Positions 53,794 to 63,061 of a stretch of DNA of 64,000 nucleotides are shown here, in pieces (within the stretch, counting starts at the first letter, position 1; the number at the start of each line of letters is the position of its first letter). The DNA is from Hathewaya limosa. Lineage in GTDB: Bacteria > Bacillota > Clostridia > Clostridiales > Clostridiaceae. The DNA lies in the NCBI RefSeq assembly GCF_030815255.1, contig NZ_JAUSWN010000014.1, forward strand, positions 1 to 64,000, given 5' to 3'. Below the pieces are notes generated by a model. The model was not told where the DNA came from and ran no database searches. It saw only the letters and a program-made list of their open reading frames with translations. A program made the position numbers and the translations under genes.

Positions 53794-54396
53794 TTAATGA
53801 AATTCCCTATTATTAAAGATATAGCGAGAACATATATAAGATATACTATATATTACACAAATTGTTAAAACAAGCATATTAAAATGATTTAAAAGAACTC
53901 CCTCAAGGCTTTTAATTTTATAAAAACCCCCTGATAAAATTCCTATAAGTATGGATTGAAAACCTACTTTTACAGTAAAACTTATACTACTTGCATATAA
54001 TGGAAGTAACAAGCTTATATTTATCATACTTACTATTAACACAATTTCAAGATGTCCATTATTTAAAACATTTTTTTGTTTTCCTAAAGCTATATATACT
54101 AAAGCATATACACCTATAAATATAGCCATATTTATTAATGGAATTATATATTGTCCAAGTATAATATCTTTTCTCTTTATGGGTAATATACCAAACATTG
54201 TTTGGCCCTTAAATTTACTATTATCTTGATACACTGGTATGCTTAATACGAAAAATAAAATCATTTCAAGCAAGCTTATTATTGCATCCATAGGAAGTTT
54301 TAAAAACAAAAAGAATAAAACTACTAACATTATACTCCATATTTTAATACTTTTTAGAAAAAAGTTATAATGAAATTGTATATACTTAAGAATCAT
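53794..54396 (-). CDS. ABC-2-like membrane protein (first permease)
   Basis: The 200-residue protein has six predicted membrane helices, starting IQFHYNFFLKSIKIW, with a cytoplasmic loop (FGILPIKRKDIILGQY) typical of ABC-2 permeases. It starts four bases after the ATPase stop, so translation is coupled. Together with the following gene it probably forms the channel of a GntR-controlled exporter. Substrate unknown. Confidence 0.78.
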   Translation of the reverse strand: MILKYIQFHYNFFLKSIKIWSIMLVVLFFLFLKLPMDAIISLLEMILFFVLSIPVYQDNSKFKGQTMFGILPIKRKDIILGQYIIPLINMAIFIGVYALVYIALGKQKNVLNNGHLEIVLIVSMINISLLLPLYASSISFTVKVGFQSILIGILSGGFYKIKSLEGVLLNHFNMLVLTICVIYSISYICSRYIFNNREFH

Positions 54397-54400
54397 GATC

Positions 54401-55261
54401 TTACCTCACTTCCCTAGTATAATTCACCATAATGTCTTCTAAACTTGCTTTTTCTATAATAACTGAATTTCCCAAAAGCTCATTTACAACTCTCTTTTTC
54501 TTTGTTAAAGCTTCAAAACCAAAAGCATTTTCTTTATATCCTATTAACAGACTTTTGTCCAACCTATGAATATCTCCTTTATTTCCCCTAACCATACAAT
54601 AATTATCATCAATCTCTTCTTTAGACTTAGAAAAAACTATTTTACCATTCTCAATAAATGTTATATAATCTGCTATTTTTTCTAAATCACTAGTTATATG
54701 AGTTGAAAAAAATATTCCTTTATTTTCATCTTCTATTAAATCATGAAGAATTTCTAATATTTCTCTTCTAAAAACTGGATCTAGTCCTGCTGTTGGTTCA
54801 TCCATTATTATTAATTCAGCTTCATGGGATAAGGCAATAGCCAAAGAAAACTTTGTTTTCATTCCCTTAGAAAGCTTTCTTATTTTTTTCTTTGGATCTA
54901 AATCAAATAACTTTAAATATTTTTTAAAAGTATCCTCATTCCATTTAGAATAAAAGGGCTTAACTAATGCTTTCATATTTTCTATATTTAATTCTTCACA
55001 ATAAAAATTTTCATCATAAACAAAACCTATCTTATCTTTAATTTGTACTTCATCTTTTATGTTGTCTAGTCCAAAAAGTTTAATATCTCCACTATTTCTT
55101 TTTATAAGATTCATCATAGCTTTTATAGTAGTACTCTTTCCTGCTCCATTAGTCCCTATAAACCCCATAACATATCCTCTTTCCAAAGAAAAACTAACAT
55201 TATCTAATTTAAAATCCTTGTAATTCTTACAGAGATTCTTTACTTCTATAATATTATCCAC
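54401..55261 (-). CDS. ABC transporter ATPase (YtrB-like)
   Basis: The ATPase of about 286 residues has Walker A GTNGAGKST, signature LSKGMKTKF, Walker B LIIMDEPTAGLDP and switch STHITSDLE. The YDENFYCEEL Q-loop variant is common in the YtrB group. I place the start at GTG 55261, nine bases after GGGGG; TTG at 55270 would sit directly on the ribosome binding site. It follows the GntR regulator by 39 bp. Confidence 0.9.
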   Translation of the reverse strand: MDNIIEVKNLCKNYKDFKLDNVSFSLERGYVMGFIGTNGAGKSTTIKAMMNLIKRNSGDIKLFGLDNIKDEVQIKDKIGFVYDENFYCEELNIENMKALVKPFYSKWNEDTFKKYLKLFDLDPKKKIRKLSKGMKTKFSLAIALSHEAELIIMDEPTAGLDPVFRREILEILHDLIEDENKGIFFSTHITSDLEKIADYITFIENGKIVFSKSKEEIDDNYCMVRGNKGDIHRLDKSLLIGYKENAFGFEALTKKKRVVNELLGNSVIIEKASLEDIMVNYTREVR

Positions 55262-55300
55262 TCTATACAACCCCCTTTTTCAGATTTATATAAACATTAA

Positions 55301-55672
55301 CTACTCTTCGTATAATAGTTTAAGAATTTCAAAAAGCTCTTCTTTATTTAACCCTAACATTTTACTTTCTTTAATTATTTCGACTAACTTTAACTCTATC
55401 TCCTTCATCTTTTGCTCCCTTATAAATTCTTTATTTTGAGAGGATACATAACTCCCTTTTCCCCTTATAGTTTCTATAAATCCTTCTTTTTCTAACTCCT
55501 CATATGCTCTCTTTGTTGTAATAACACTTATATTTAACTCTTTAGCAAGATTTCTTATAGAAGGTAAAGCCTCTCCTGCTTTTAATTGTCCTTGAATTAT
55601 TTGCCCTTTTATCTGACTAACTATTTGTTCATAAATAGGACTATCCGAGGAATTGGAAATAATTACATTCAT
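55301..55672 (-). CDS. GntR-family repressor, YtrA type
   Basis: The 123-residue protein has a winged helix (SPIYEQIVSQIKGQIIQG, LAKELNISVITTKRAYEELE) and only a short helical tail, which is the YtrA subfamily that governs adjacent ABC exporter genes. In Bacillus YtrA-type operons respond to cell-wall antibiotics. A perfect inverted repeat overlaps the start point of its promoter, so it should repress itself and the five genes downstream. The ATG follows GAGGAGG. Confidence 0.93.
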   Translation of the reverse strand: MNVIISNSSDSPIYEQIVSQIKGQIIQGQLKAGEALPSIRNLAKELNISVITTKRAYEELEKEGFIETIRGKGSYVSSQNKEFIREQKMKEIELKLVEIIKESKMLGLNKEELFEILKLLYEE

Positions 55673-55700
55673 TTTTTTCCTCCTCTTTAATATATTTATT

Positions 55701-55747
55701 TACTGTGTATATTTTGTATATATTGTATATATAGTATATACACAGTA
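55701..55747. promoter_or_regulatory. GntR operator: inverted repeat with TATA-rich core
   Basis: TACTGTGTATA (55701-55711) is repeated in inverse orientation at 55737-55747, with several copies of GTATATA between. The site runs from the -10 element into the transcribed leader of gntR, where a bound repressor would block initiation. Confidence 0.7.
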
Positions 55748-55772
55748 TATGCACATTTCATGAAATAGTCAA
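55744..55772 (-). promoter_or_regulatory. Sigma-A promoter of the gntR-ABC operon
   Basis: On the minus strand TTGACT (55767-55772), 17 bp and TATACT (55744-55749). The -10 overlaps the right half of the GntR inverted repeat. Confidence 0.8.
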
Positions 55773-55995
55773 TAAAAAGTTTATAATTTTTTCTAAAATT
55801 CTATTTACTTAGATTAAAGATAATTTATTCTCATTTAGATAAATCATAAACAATCATAAAGTGTATTCTTCAAAAACTATCTTTTATACAATTTAATTTT
55901 TAATAATTAAAATTTTATTCTATATCTGTATATGGTATACTTTTATTTGTCATAATAATTTAATAATACTTTGTTAACATAGGAGGTACTATTTT

Positions 55996-56463
55996 ATGCG
56001 AATTGGCATGGGATACGATGTTCATAAACTTGTAGAAAATAGAGATCTTATTTTGGGTGGTGTTAATATCCCTTATGAAAAGGGTCTACTTGGCCATTCT
56101 GATGCTGACGTTCTCTTACATGCTATCTGCGATAGCCTTTTAGGGGCCGCTGCCTTAGGTGATATAGGAACCCATTTTCCTGATACTGATAAGAAATACA
56201 AAGGAATTAGTAGCTTAATTTTACTAGAACATGTTGGAACATTAATAACCAATAAAGGCTATAAAATTGGTAACATAGATGCCACTATAATAGCTCAAAA
56301 ACCTAAAATGGCATCTCATATTACTATAATGAGACAAAACATATCTACTGCATTAAATATAGATATAGATAAGATCAATGTTAAAGCAACAACTGAAGAA
56401 GGGCTAGGTTTTACTGGGGAAGGCAAAGGAATATCTGCTCAATGCATAAGCCTTTTAGAATAG
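55996..56463 (+). CDS. ispF: 2-C-methyl-D-erythritol 2,4-cyclodiphosphate synthase IspF
   Basis: IspF forms the cyclic diphosphate of the MEP route to isoprenoids. The 155-residue length is standard and the zinc ligands Asp8, His10 and His42 are present (MGYDVHKL, SDADVLLHAICD), with the ATTEEGLGFTG end. The ATG follows AGGAGGT. ispD is not adjacent. It is a single gene. Confidence 0.97.
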   Translation: MRIGMGYDVHKLVENRDLILGGVNIPYEKGLLGHSDADVLLHAICDSLLGAAALGDIGTHFPDTDKKYKGISSLILLEHVGTLITNKGYKIGNIDATIIAQKPKMASHITIMRQNISTALNIDIDKINVKATTEEGLGFTGEGKGISAQCISLLE

Positions 56464-56687
56464 CATTTAATATTCTATAAAAAGGGTTAATTTATACCCT
56501 TAACTGTAATTGTATTGTAACTACTTGTAAATTAATATAGTGTATAATTCAATTATAGATATAGAATATTAACCCTATCCCTACTAATTTTTATTATAAT
56601 AAAACATGATCTTAAAAACTATATTTTATTAGTCTAAGATTGTGTTTTATTATATTTTTTTATTTTAGGGAAAATACGGAGGTTTTT

Positions 56688-57689
56688 ATGAAAATATCTA
56701 AAAAGAAAAAAAATACTATTAAAATGATACTAATCATTTTAGTTTCTATATGTATTTTATACTGCGTTCAATGGATTTTAGGAAAAATTTTTTCGCTTTC
56801 TTTTAATACCTACACTAATACAGATGAAGAAACCTCTATGGTTTCTATAAGTGATGAAGAGAAAAAGATTTTATATAAATTTGAACATATGCAAAATGAA
56901 CAAATAAAAAATATACAACTTATAAATTTTATAGAGAATAATATAAACTCTTTTTCTAAATCAAACTCTTGTAAATTAATATATTCTTACATACAGTATC
57001 AAAAACCAAAAATAACATATATACAAAAATTTTTAAATTCCTCAGATAATAAAAGTATATTACTTTCTTATATTAAAGATGATGGATCAATCGGCACAAG
57101 TGTACAATCAATTAAAGAAGTAAATTTAGAAAAGATAAAATCTATAGAAAAATCTTCGCTTAAAGATTATATTAAAGAATTATATCAAAGTGGATACAAA
57201 ATTATTTATGATGGATATAATTTTATACCTTTAATAAATTTTTCATATTATATAGATAGATTTTCTAAATCACTTTCCTTGGGAACTAAATCTTACTTTG
57301 AATTAATGACTAAGGAACAACTTCTTAAGCTTTCCCTTAATTATACACAAATCATAGACTTTTTTAAAATTGAAGATATTATTTTACAATTTGAAAATTA
57401 TATAAAGCAGAACCCAAATTCTTTTAATCTTGAAGAAACTAAGGATACTTATTGTAATTATATAAAATTATATACTTTAGGATCAGATAAATTCAGAACC
57501 TATGATAAAAATAACATTCTTTTGCCTGAACTTAGAGAAAGATATGAATCCTTAATTTACTCAAATAAAGACGGGAAATTAAAAGATTTAATAAAAGGAC
57601 TTATGGACATTTTACAAACAAGTAATTATTCATTAAATAACAAAGTAGAAGATTATATATTAGATAATTTAAGAGAAATTCTTCGCTAA
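56688..57689 (+). CDS. Membrane-anchored protein of unknown function
   Basis: The 333-residue protein has a basic start (MKISKKKKN), one membrane helix (MILIILVSICILYCVQWIL) and a long hydrophilic region rich in lysine, asparagine and tyrosine. I recognise no motif. I start it at ATG 56688 five bases after GGAGG; an earlier in-frame ATG at 56640 has no site. It lies alone between ispF and nadE and ends at a strong terminator. Confidence 0.75.
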   Translation: MKISKKKKNTIKMILIILVSICILYCVQWILGKIFSLSFNTYTNTDEETSMVSISDEEKKILYKFEHMQNEQIKNIQLINFIENNINSFSKSNSCKLIYSYIQYQKPKITYIQKFLNSSDNKSILLSYIKDDGSIGTSVQSIKEVNLEKIKSIEKSSLKDYIKELYQSGYKIIYDGYNFIPLINFSYYIDRFSKSLSLGTKSYFELMTKEQLLKLSLNYTQIIDFFKIEDIILQFENYIKQNPNSFNLEETKDTYCNYIKLYTLGSDKFRTYDKNNILLPELRERYESLIYSNKDGKLKDLIKGLMDILQTSNYSLNNKVEDYILDNLREILR

Positions 57690-57718
57690 AAATACTTAAT
57701 ATAAATTAAAATCTCTAT

Positions 57719-57760
57719 AAAAAAACGTCCTAAATTTAATATAACTTAGGACGTTTTTTT
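57719..57760. terminator. Bidirectional terminator between the unknown gene and nadE
   Basis: Perfect 15-nt arms (57719-57733 and 57746-57760, core ACGTCCTAA) carry long A and T runs, so it works from both sides. Confidence 0.92.
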
Positions 57761-57772
57761 ATTATATTAGCC

Positions 57773-58654
57773 TCATTTAGCCTTTACATTATTCTTAGTT
57801 AATTCTATTAAATATTTCTCTGTATCATACATTTTTAATTCTCTCTTTCGTGCTAACCTCATCATTTCTTTAACTCTCTGCACTTTTTTGTAATCTTCCT
57901 TTTCAAGACTTATTCCCTTGTCTATTTTTATTAAAATTCTATCTAAACTTCTGTAACTCATTCCTAATGCAAATTCATCAGTAATTCCAGGGATTAAATC
58001 CGGTGAAGGTTTCTTTAAAATTATTTTCTCTGGGATCTTTAACTCTTTAGCTAATTTATAAACGTCTACTTTATATAAATGAAGTAAAGGTTCAATATCT
58101 GTAGCATCATCCCCCCACTTTACATAAAATCCAGTTAAGTATTCGGTTCTATTTGTTGTTCCTATAACAGCATAATTTCTTCTTTCGGCTTCAAGATACA
58201 AATAACACATTCTAATTCTGTGTTTAACCCTGTAAGATGCTATATTAGCTAGAAATTCTCTATTACCACTATTACTTAAATCATCCAAAAAAGCATCTTT
58301 ATTAGGTAGGGTTTTCAATTTTCTTCTCACGTATCTTTCTTTTATCCTACTAGTTAATAAAAAAGAAGGTAAATTTATTGTATATGCATTCATTGCCTTG
58401 ATAGCCTTTGTTATAGAAATTTTTTTATAAGAAATACCTAAATGCTCACACACTAAAATAGAATCTTTTATTGTATCCTTGGAAGAATCCCTTTCTGGAA
58501 GTAAAACTCCAAAAACCCTGTCCTTGCCTAAAGCATTAACACACAATGCTGCTACTACAGCGGAATCTATTCCTCCACTTATTCCCACTACAACACCTTT
58601 ATATCCATACTTTTCTATAGTATCTTTTATAAATTGCTGTAAATTTTGCTTCAT
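57773..58654 (-). CDS. nadE: NAD synthetase NadE, ammonia-dependent
   Basis: NadE amidates nicotinate adenine dinucleotide to NAD. The 293 residues contain only the synthetase domain: PP-loop SGGIDS at 26-31, GTTNRTEYLTGFYVKWGD for substrate, and KPSPDLIPG. There is no glutaminase domain, so ammonia is the nitrogen source. It is slightly longer than typical NH3-dependent enzymes. The ATG follows GGGGAG. Single gene with a shared terminator. Confidence 0.94.
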   Translation of the reverse strand: MKQNLQQFIKDTIEKYGYKGVVVGISGGIDSAVVAALCVNALGKDRVFGVLLPERDSSKDTIKDSILVCEHLGISYKKISITKAIKAMNAYTINLPSFLLTSRIKERYVRRKLKTLPNKDAFLDDLSNSGNREFLANIASYRVKHRIRMCYLYLEAERRNYAVIGTTNRTEYLTGFYVKWGDDATDIEPLLHLYKVDVYKLAKELKIPEKIILKKPSPDLIPGITDEFALGMSYRSLDRILIKIDKGISLEKEDYKKVQRVKEMMRLARKRELKMYDTEKYLIELTKNNVKAK

Positions 58655-58743
58655 ACAAATCTCCCCATAATAATGTTATCCTATTATTATATGAATCTTT
58701 ATATGTTATGGGTATTAGTTATGTATGATTTGAAAAATTAATG

Positions 58744-59337
58744 TTATTTATTTAATAATTTCTCTACATCACTTATTCTATCTAAAATAATATATTCTTC
58801 ATGCTTATCTATACCTAGTCCCATTTTATATATCTCTAATGCTTTATCCAAATTTAAAAGTTCACTTTTAGAATTAACGATAGAGGATAACCAATATACA
58901 TCTCCCCATTTAAGAAATGGCCATACAGAGCTTTTATAATTATTTGTACAATTTTTAAATAATTCTTCACTTTCTTCTATATAATTTGTTTCAAAATTTG
59001 ATTCAGCCTCCGCAAGTTTCATAGACATAACTATAAATTCTTCTGTTCCACCTAAAAGTTCATAAAACTCTCTACAATATATAGCCCTCTTAGAAAAATA
59101 TTCTTTATTTTCTATGCCTGCATTTTCTAATTCCATTTCTAAATCTTGTACCCAATTGGTAAGTGTTTCAAAGCCCTCAAATTCATCATCTAGTTCTTCT
59201 ATATTAACAATTTCTTTATCTTTTATAAGCTTTTTTAACTCATCCCATGCGTCTAACCATATATCACACGCAGTACAAACATCCTGTTGTCCTAATTTTT
59301 CATATCCTTCTTTTATTAATTGATTTATACGCTTCAT
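58744..59337 (-). CDS. Hypothetical helical-repeat protein
   Basis: The 197-residue protein is acidic and mostly helical. It contains tryptophan-rich segments (ACDIWLDAWDELKKL, WPFLKWGDVYWLSS) and a C-terminal TPR-like repeat (LDKALEIYKMGLG). I recall a similar N-terminal region in some SEC-C-motif proteins, but the SEC-C motif is not here. Function is unknown. The ATG follows AGGAGGAAG. It is a single gene between nadE and the peptidase gene. Confidence 0.75.
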   Translation of the reverse strand: MKRINQLIKEGYEKLGQQDVCTACDIWLDAWDELKKLIKDKEIVNIEELDDEFEGFETLTNWVQDLEMELENAGIENKEYFSKRAIYCREFYELLGGTEEFIVMSMKLAEAESNFETNYIEESEELFKNCTNNYKSSVWPFLKWGDVYWLSSIVNSKSELLNLDKALEIYKMGLGIDKHEEYIILDRISDVEKLLNK

Positions 59338-59558
59338 ATACTTCCTCCTAAATTGTTTATATCCTTAATTTACTCTATACTGTATATTACCATAAATTCT
59401 TTAAGTTTAAAATTTCATTATATATTTGTATACTATAGATTTTTACCATAAAATATACTAAAATATACATTGAGCTTTAAAATTAGTTTAAATATTCTTA
59501 TAATTTTCACTTGTATTATGAGAATTTCATTTAAAAATATAACATAGGGGTGATTTAT

Positions 59559-60662
59559 ATGTTTAAAGCAGCATATATCGATAATCTTTATTCACTAATG
59601 AAAAAAAACAACCTTGATGCAATAATCATAGGTCCATCTGATGACCTTGAATACCTTCTACATTATACACCTGCTCCAGATGAAAGATTCCAAGCACTTT
59701 TCCTACTACAAGATGGTAGATATTTTTACGTTACTCCTGAATTAACTTATGAAGAAGTTTCTCTTAAACTAGGTAATGATGCAAAATATTATATTTGGAG
59801 CGATGGAAACGGCTTTGTTGATAGTGTTGTACAAGGACTTAAGGATTATGGATTAACAGGTAAAAACATAGGTGTAAATTGCACTATAAGAGCTATTAAC
59901 ATGCTTGATATAGCTGAAAAATTTGACTGTAAATTCTTTAACGCTCATAGCGTTTTAGAACAATTTAGAATTGTAAAAAGCGAAGAAGACATAGAAAAAA
60001 TGAGAATTGCAGGTAAAATGGCAGATAAGGTTATGGAGGAATTATCTAAATTTATTAGACCTGGTATAACAGAAAGAGATATAAAAAATAAAGTTTTCAG
60101 TGTATTTAAGGAATTAGGTGCAGATGGTATTTCTTTTGAACCAATTATCTCTTCTGGTCCAAATAGTTCAATGCCTCACTATACTGGCGATTCAAGAGTC
60201 ATTGAAGAACAAGATATTATAATTGCTGATCTTGGATGTAAATATAAAGGTTATTGTTCTGATACCTCTAGAACATTCTTCGTAGGAGATATTACAGATG
60301 CCCAAAAAGAAGCTTATGCCATAGTTAAAAAAGCTCATTGGGATGCTGAGCATTATGCTAAGGCAGGAGTTACTTGTGGTTCAGTAGATAAAGTAGCTAG
60401 AGATATTATCAAAGAATCTGGTCATGGTCAACATTTCCTAAATAGAACTGGCCATGGTATAGGATATAGTGTTCACGAAGCTCCTTATATTAAAGAAAAT
60501 AATGAAATGGTACTAGAACCGGGTATGGCATTTAGTATAGAACCAGGTATATATATCCCTGGAGAATTCGGCATGAGAATAGAAGATATAGTTGTCATAG
60601 ATAAAGATGGAAATCCTGAAATATTAAATAATTTTTCAAGAGATATAATTATAATTAAATAA
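59559..60662 (+). CDS. M24-family Xaa-Pro aminopeptidase
   Basis: The 367-residue protein is a creatinase-fold metallopeptidase. The N-terminal creatinase domain (about 1-125) is followed by the M24 catalytic domain with its five metal ligands in order: IIADLG and SDTSRTF aspartates, the histidine in GHGIGYSVHEAP, and glutamates in FSIEPG and RIEDIV. It removes N-terminal residues before proline, or a dipeptide. The ATG at 59559 follows AGGGGTGAT; a GTG nine bases upstream is part of that site. Confidence 0.94.
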   Translation: MFKAAYIDNLYSLMKKNNLDAIIIGPSDDLEYLLHYTPAPDERFQALFLLQDGRYFYVTPELTYEEVSLKLGNDAKYYIWSDGNGFVDSVVQGLKDYGLTGKNIGVNCTIRAINMLDIAEKFDCKFFNAHSVLEQFRIVKSEEDIEKMRIAGKMADKVMEELSKFIRPGITERDIKNKVFSVFKELGADGISFEPIISSGPNSSMPHYTGDSRVIEEQDIIIADLGCKYKGYCSDTSRTFFVGDITDAQKEAYAIVKKAHWDAEHYAKAGVTCGSVDKVARDIIKESGHGQHFLNRTGHGIGYSVHEAPYIKENNEMVLEPGMAFSIEPGIYIPGEFGMRIEDIVVIDKDGNPEILNNFSRDIIIIK

Positions 60663-60681
60663 ATTTAATTATATATACCTA

Positions 60682-60728
60682 AAAATAGCTGTTTTTAAAA
60701 ATTTTTTTATTTTTGATGCAGCTATTTT
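60682..60728 (+). terminator. Terminator of the M24 peptidase gene
   Basis: AAAATAGCTG (60682-60691) pairs with CAGCTATTTT (60719-60728) across a 27-nt T-rich loop, 20 bp past the stop codon. Confidence 0.65.
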
Positions 60729-60911
60729 ACTTTTAATATACCTTAAATCTATAATTATATATTTTTTATTAACATACAACTATTGATGTGTTTCACATTG
60801 TGTAATATATAGTAAAATTTCTAATTATTCAAATTATTTTTGAAGTTTCCTAGTTATTATAAATGTCCTGTGTTATTATAATATTACAAAGCAATATTTA
60901 AGAGGTAAAAA

Positions 60912-61412
60912 GTGTATAAAAAAAATTTATGCTTATTACTATGTTTTTTAGTTATTTGTATATTTTTATTTGGTGGTTGTTCATCTTCTAAAGAAATTAA
61001 AGCAAAAAAAGAAAATTTAATTATCTATTCTAAAGAAATTAAAAATCTTAGATTAGAAGAATCAAAGATTTTTGATGATTATAATAGTGTTACTGGAGAA
61101 AATTATACTAATGATAAAAGTGCACTAATTATTCTAAAAAAATTAATTATACCAAATTACACATCTTATCTGGAAAAAGTCAAAAAAATTATTCCTACTA
61201 ATGATGAAATTCAAGAATTGCATAAAATTTATATAGACTACTGTACTAAAATATTACTTTCTTTTATTAACTTTAAGGAATCTTTAGAAGAAAAAAATTC
61301 AAATAAATTAAAAGAAGGTAGAAAAAATTTGAATGATGCTCAAAGAAACTTAGAACGGTTTCAAAAATCACTAAATAAAATTTCTTCTAAATATAATATA
61401 CAACTTTCTTAA
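60912..61412 (+). CDS. Small lipoprotein of unknown function
   Basis: The 166-residue protein is a lipoprotein with lipobox FGGC and Cys23. The mature part is lysine-rich and helical, ending in a likely coiled coil. It contains LEKVKKIIPTND followed by LHKIYIDYCTKI, the same pattern as both halves of the membrane protein at 25874. The start is GTG after AGAGGT. It lies 17 bp before the PII-like gene and is probably in its operon. Confidence 0.82.
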   Translation: MYKKNLCLLLCFLVICIFLFGGCSSSKEIKAKKENLIIYSKEIKNLRLEESKIFDDYNSVTGENYTNDKSALIILKKLIIPNYTSYLEKVKKIIPTNDEIQELHKIYIDYCTKILLSFINFKESLEEKNSNKLKEGRKNLNDAQRNLERFQKSLNKISSKYNIQLS

Positions 61413-61429
61413 AAAGGAGGTGATTTAAT

Positions 61430-61771
61430 ATGCAAATGCTTATTTTTGTTTTAAATAATATAGATCTTTTAGAAGATGTCTTAGCAGAACTTACAAAACA
61501 AGACATTAAAGGTGCCACAGTAATAGATAGTACTGGAATGGGTAGAGTTTTATATGGCTCTAGGAATGATTCCATACCAATCTTCGGTTCTCTTAAAATG
61601 ATTTTAAATAATCAAAGACCTTTTAATAAAACTATCTTTACTGTATTAAAGGATGACGAAGTTGAAATTGCAATAGAAGCAATTAAAAATGTAGTTGGAG
61701 ATTTATCAAAGCCAGATGCTGGAATTCTATTCTCTATTCCAGTCAACTTTGTAGAGGGAATTAGACAGTAA
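61430..61771 (+). CDS. PII-like signalling protein
   Basis: The 113-residue protein has a ferredoxin-like PII fold pattern: MQMLIFVLNNIDLLEDVL, GATVIDSTGMGRVL, and a C-terminal strand with ILFSIPVNFVEG. PII-like proteins bind small ligands, often nucleotides, and control a neighbouring transporter or enzyme. Here it precedes a cation:proton antiporter by 25 bp, so it likely regulates it. The ribosome binding site AAGGAGGTGA is perfect. Ligand unknown. Confidence 0.85.
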   Translation: MQMLIFVLNNIDLLEDVLAELTKQDIKGATVIDSTGMGRVLYGSRNDSIPIFGSLKMILNNQRPFNKTIFTVLKDDEVEIAIEAIKNVVGDLSKPDAGILFSIPVNFVEGIRQ

Positions 61772-61796
61772 CTATTTAAAGGAAAGAGGGACTAAA

Positions 61797-62993
61797 TTGA
61801 ATTCTTTATTCTATGTAAGTATTATTTTACTCTCTGGTATGCTTATGGGTAAAATAGTTAGTTATATTAAGCTACCAGAAGTTACAGGCTATTTAATAGC
61901 GGGAGTACTAATTGGACCTAGCCTCTTAGGATTAGTTCCTAAACATGTCTCTGTTAATTTAAGCATAATTTCTGAAGCGGCACTAGGCTTCATAGCTTAT
62001 ACCATTGGAAGCCAATTTGATTTAAATCACATAAAAAAAATTGGAAAAGGTGTTATCTTAATAACCATATTAGAGGCTTCTACCGCTACCTTATTTGTAA
62101 CTTTATCTATGATTTTTATTTTCAAACAACCAGTTGCCTTCAGCTTAGTATTAGGAGCGATTGCAGCCGCTACAGCTCCTGCAGCTACATTAATGGTTGT
62201 TAAACAATATAATGCAAAAGGCCCCTTAGTAGATACCTTATTACCTGTTGTTGCAATGGATGATGCTGTTTGTATTATGATTTTTGGTATTGCTACTACT
62301 ATAGCGACAACTCTTTTAAGTAACAAAAATTGTTCTATAGCTTGGGAATTAATAAAACCTATTATAGAAATAATAGCATCCTTGGTTATAGGATTTATAT
62401 TAGGCATAATTTTTTCGTTTATATCTAAGAAACAAAAAAATGAAGAAAAACTTTTAGTTTTAACCGTGGCTACCATATTTTTATCTACTGGAATTTGTAA
62501 CAAATTAGGCTTATCTGATCTTTTATGTTGCATGAGTATAGGAGCAACTATTGTCAATATTGTACCTAATTCTACTAAAATATTTTCTGTAATAGATAAA
62601 TTTACACCTCCAGTTTTTGTTGGTTTTTTTACATTAGCTGGTGTTGATCTTGATTTAACTATATTGGAGAGAATAGGTGTAGTAGGAATTGCTTATATTA
62701 TACTTAGAGCCTTAGGAAAGGCATGTGGTGCTGGTTTAGGTGCTAAACTTTCTAAAGCACCTAAACCTGTTCAAAAATATTTAGGTTTTACTTTAGTTCC
62801 ACAAGCTGGTGTTGCTATTGGACTTGCCTTAATTGGTGAAGAAATAATACCTTCTCCATATGGTTCAGAAATACGAACCATAATATTAGCTGCTACAGTA
62901 GTTTATGAACTTATAGGACCATTACTTACAAAAATAGCATTAACTAAGGCAGGGGAAATAAAAGTAACTAAAAAAGAATTAATAACTAAATAA
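61797..62993 (+). CDS. CPA2-type cation:proton antiporter
   Basis: The 398-residue protein has about twelve membrane helices and CPA2 (KefB/Na-H exchanger) features: LPEVTGYLIAGVLIGP, SEAALGFIAYTIGS, and DDAVCIMIFG with the ion-binding double aspartate. There is no C-terminal nucleotide-binding TrkA domain, so control may come from the separate PII-like protein encoded just upstream. The start is TTG after GAAAGAGG. It ends at a strong terminator. Potassium or sodium specificity is not visible. Confidence 0.92.
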   Translation: MNSLFYVSIILLSGMLMGKIVSYIKLPEVTGYLIAGVLIGPSLLGLVPKHVSVNLSIISEAALGFIAYTIGSQFDLNHIKKIGKGVILITILEASTATLFVTLSMIFIFKQPVAFSLVLGAIAAATAPAATLMVVKQYNAKGPLVDTLLPVVAMDDAVCIMIFGIATTIATTLLSNKNCSIAWELIKPIIEIIASLVIGFILGIIFSFISKKQKNEEKLLVLTVATIFLSTGICNKLGLSDLLCCMSIGATIVNIVPNSTKIFSVIDKFTPPVFVGFFTLAGVDLDLTILERIGVVGIAYIILRALGKACGAGLGAKLSKAPKPVQKYLGFTLVPQAGVAIGLALIGEEIIPSPYGSEIRTIILAATVVYELIGPLLTKIALTKAGEIKVTKKELITK

Positions 62994-63002
62994 TTATAAA
63001 AT

Positions 63003-63032
63003 AAAAATGACTACCAATTGGTAGTCATTTTT
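63003..63032. terminator. Bidirectional terminator, perfect palindrome
   Basis: Positions 63003-63017 are the exact complement of 63018-63032 (core GACTACCAA) with A and T runs at the ends. It separates the antiporter and carbamoyltransferase genes, which converge here. Confidence 0.92.
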
Positions 63033-63061
63033 TATGGAATTTGATAAAGATTATATTAAAA

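Noticed and set aside
56469..56575. Inverted segments after ispF (AATATTCTATA and GGGTTAAT with later complements)
   Set aside because: The pairings are mutually exclusive and A/T-rich; no terminator tail or neighbouring gene supports a regulatory switch.
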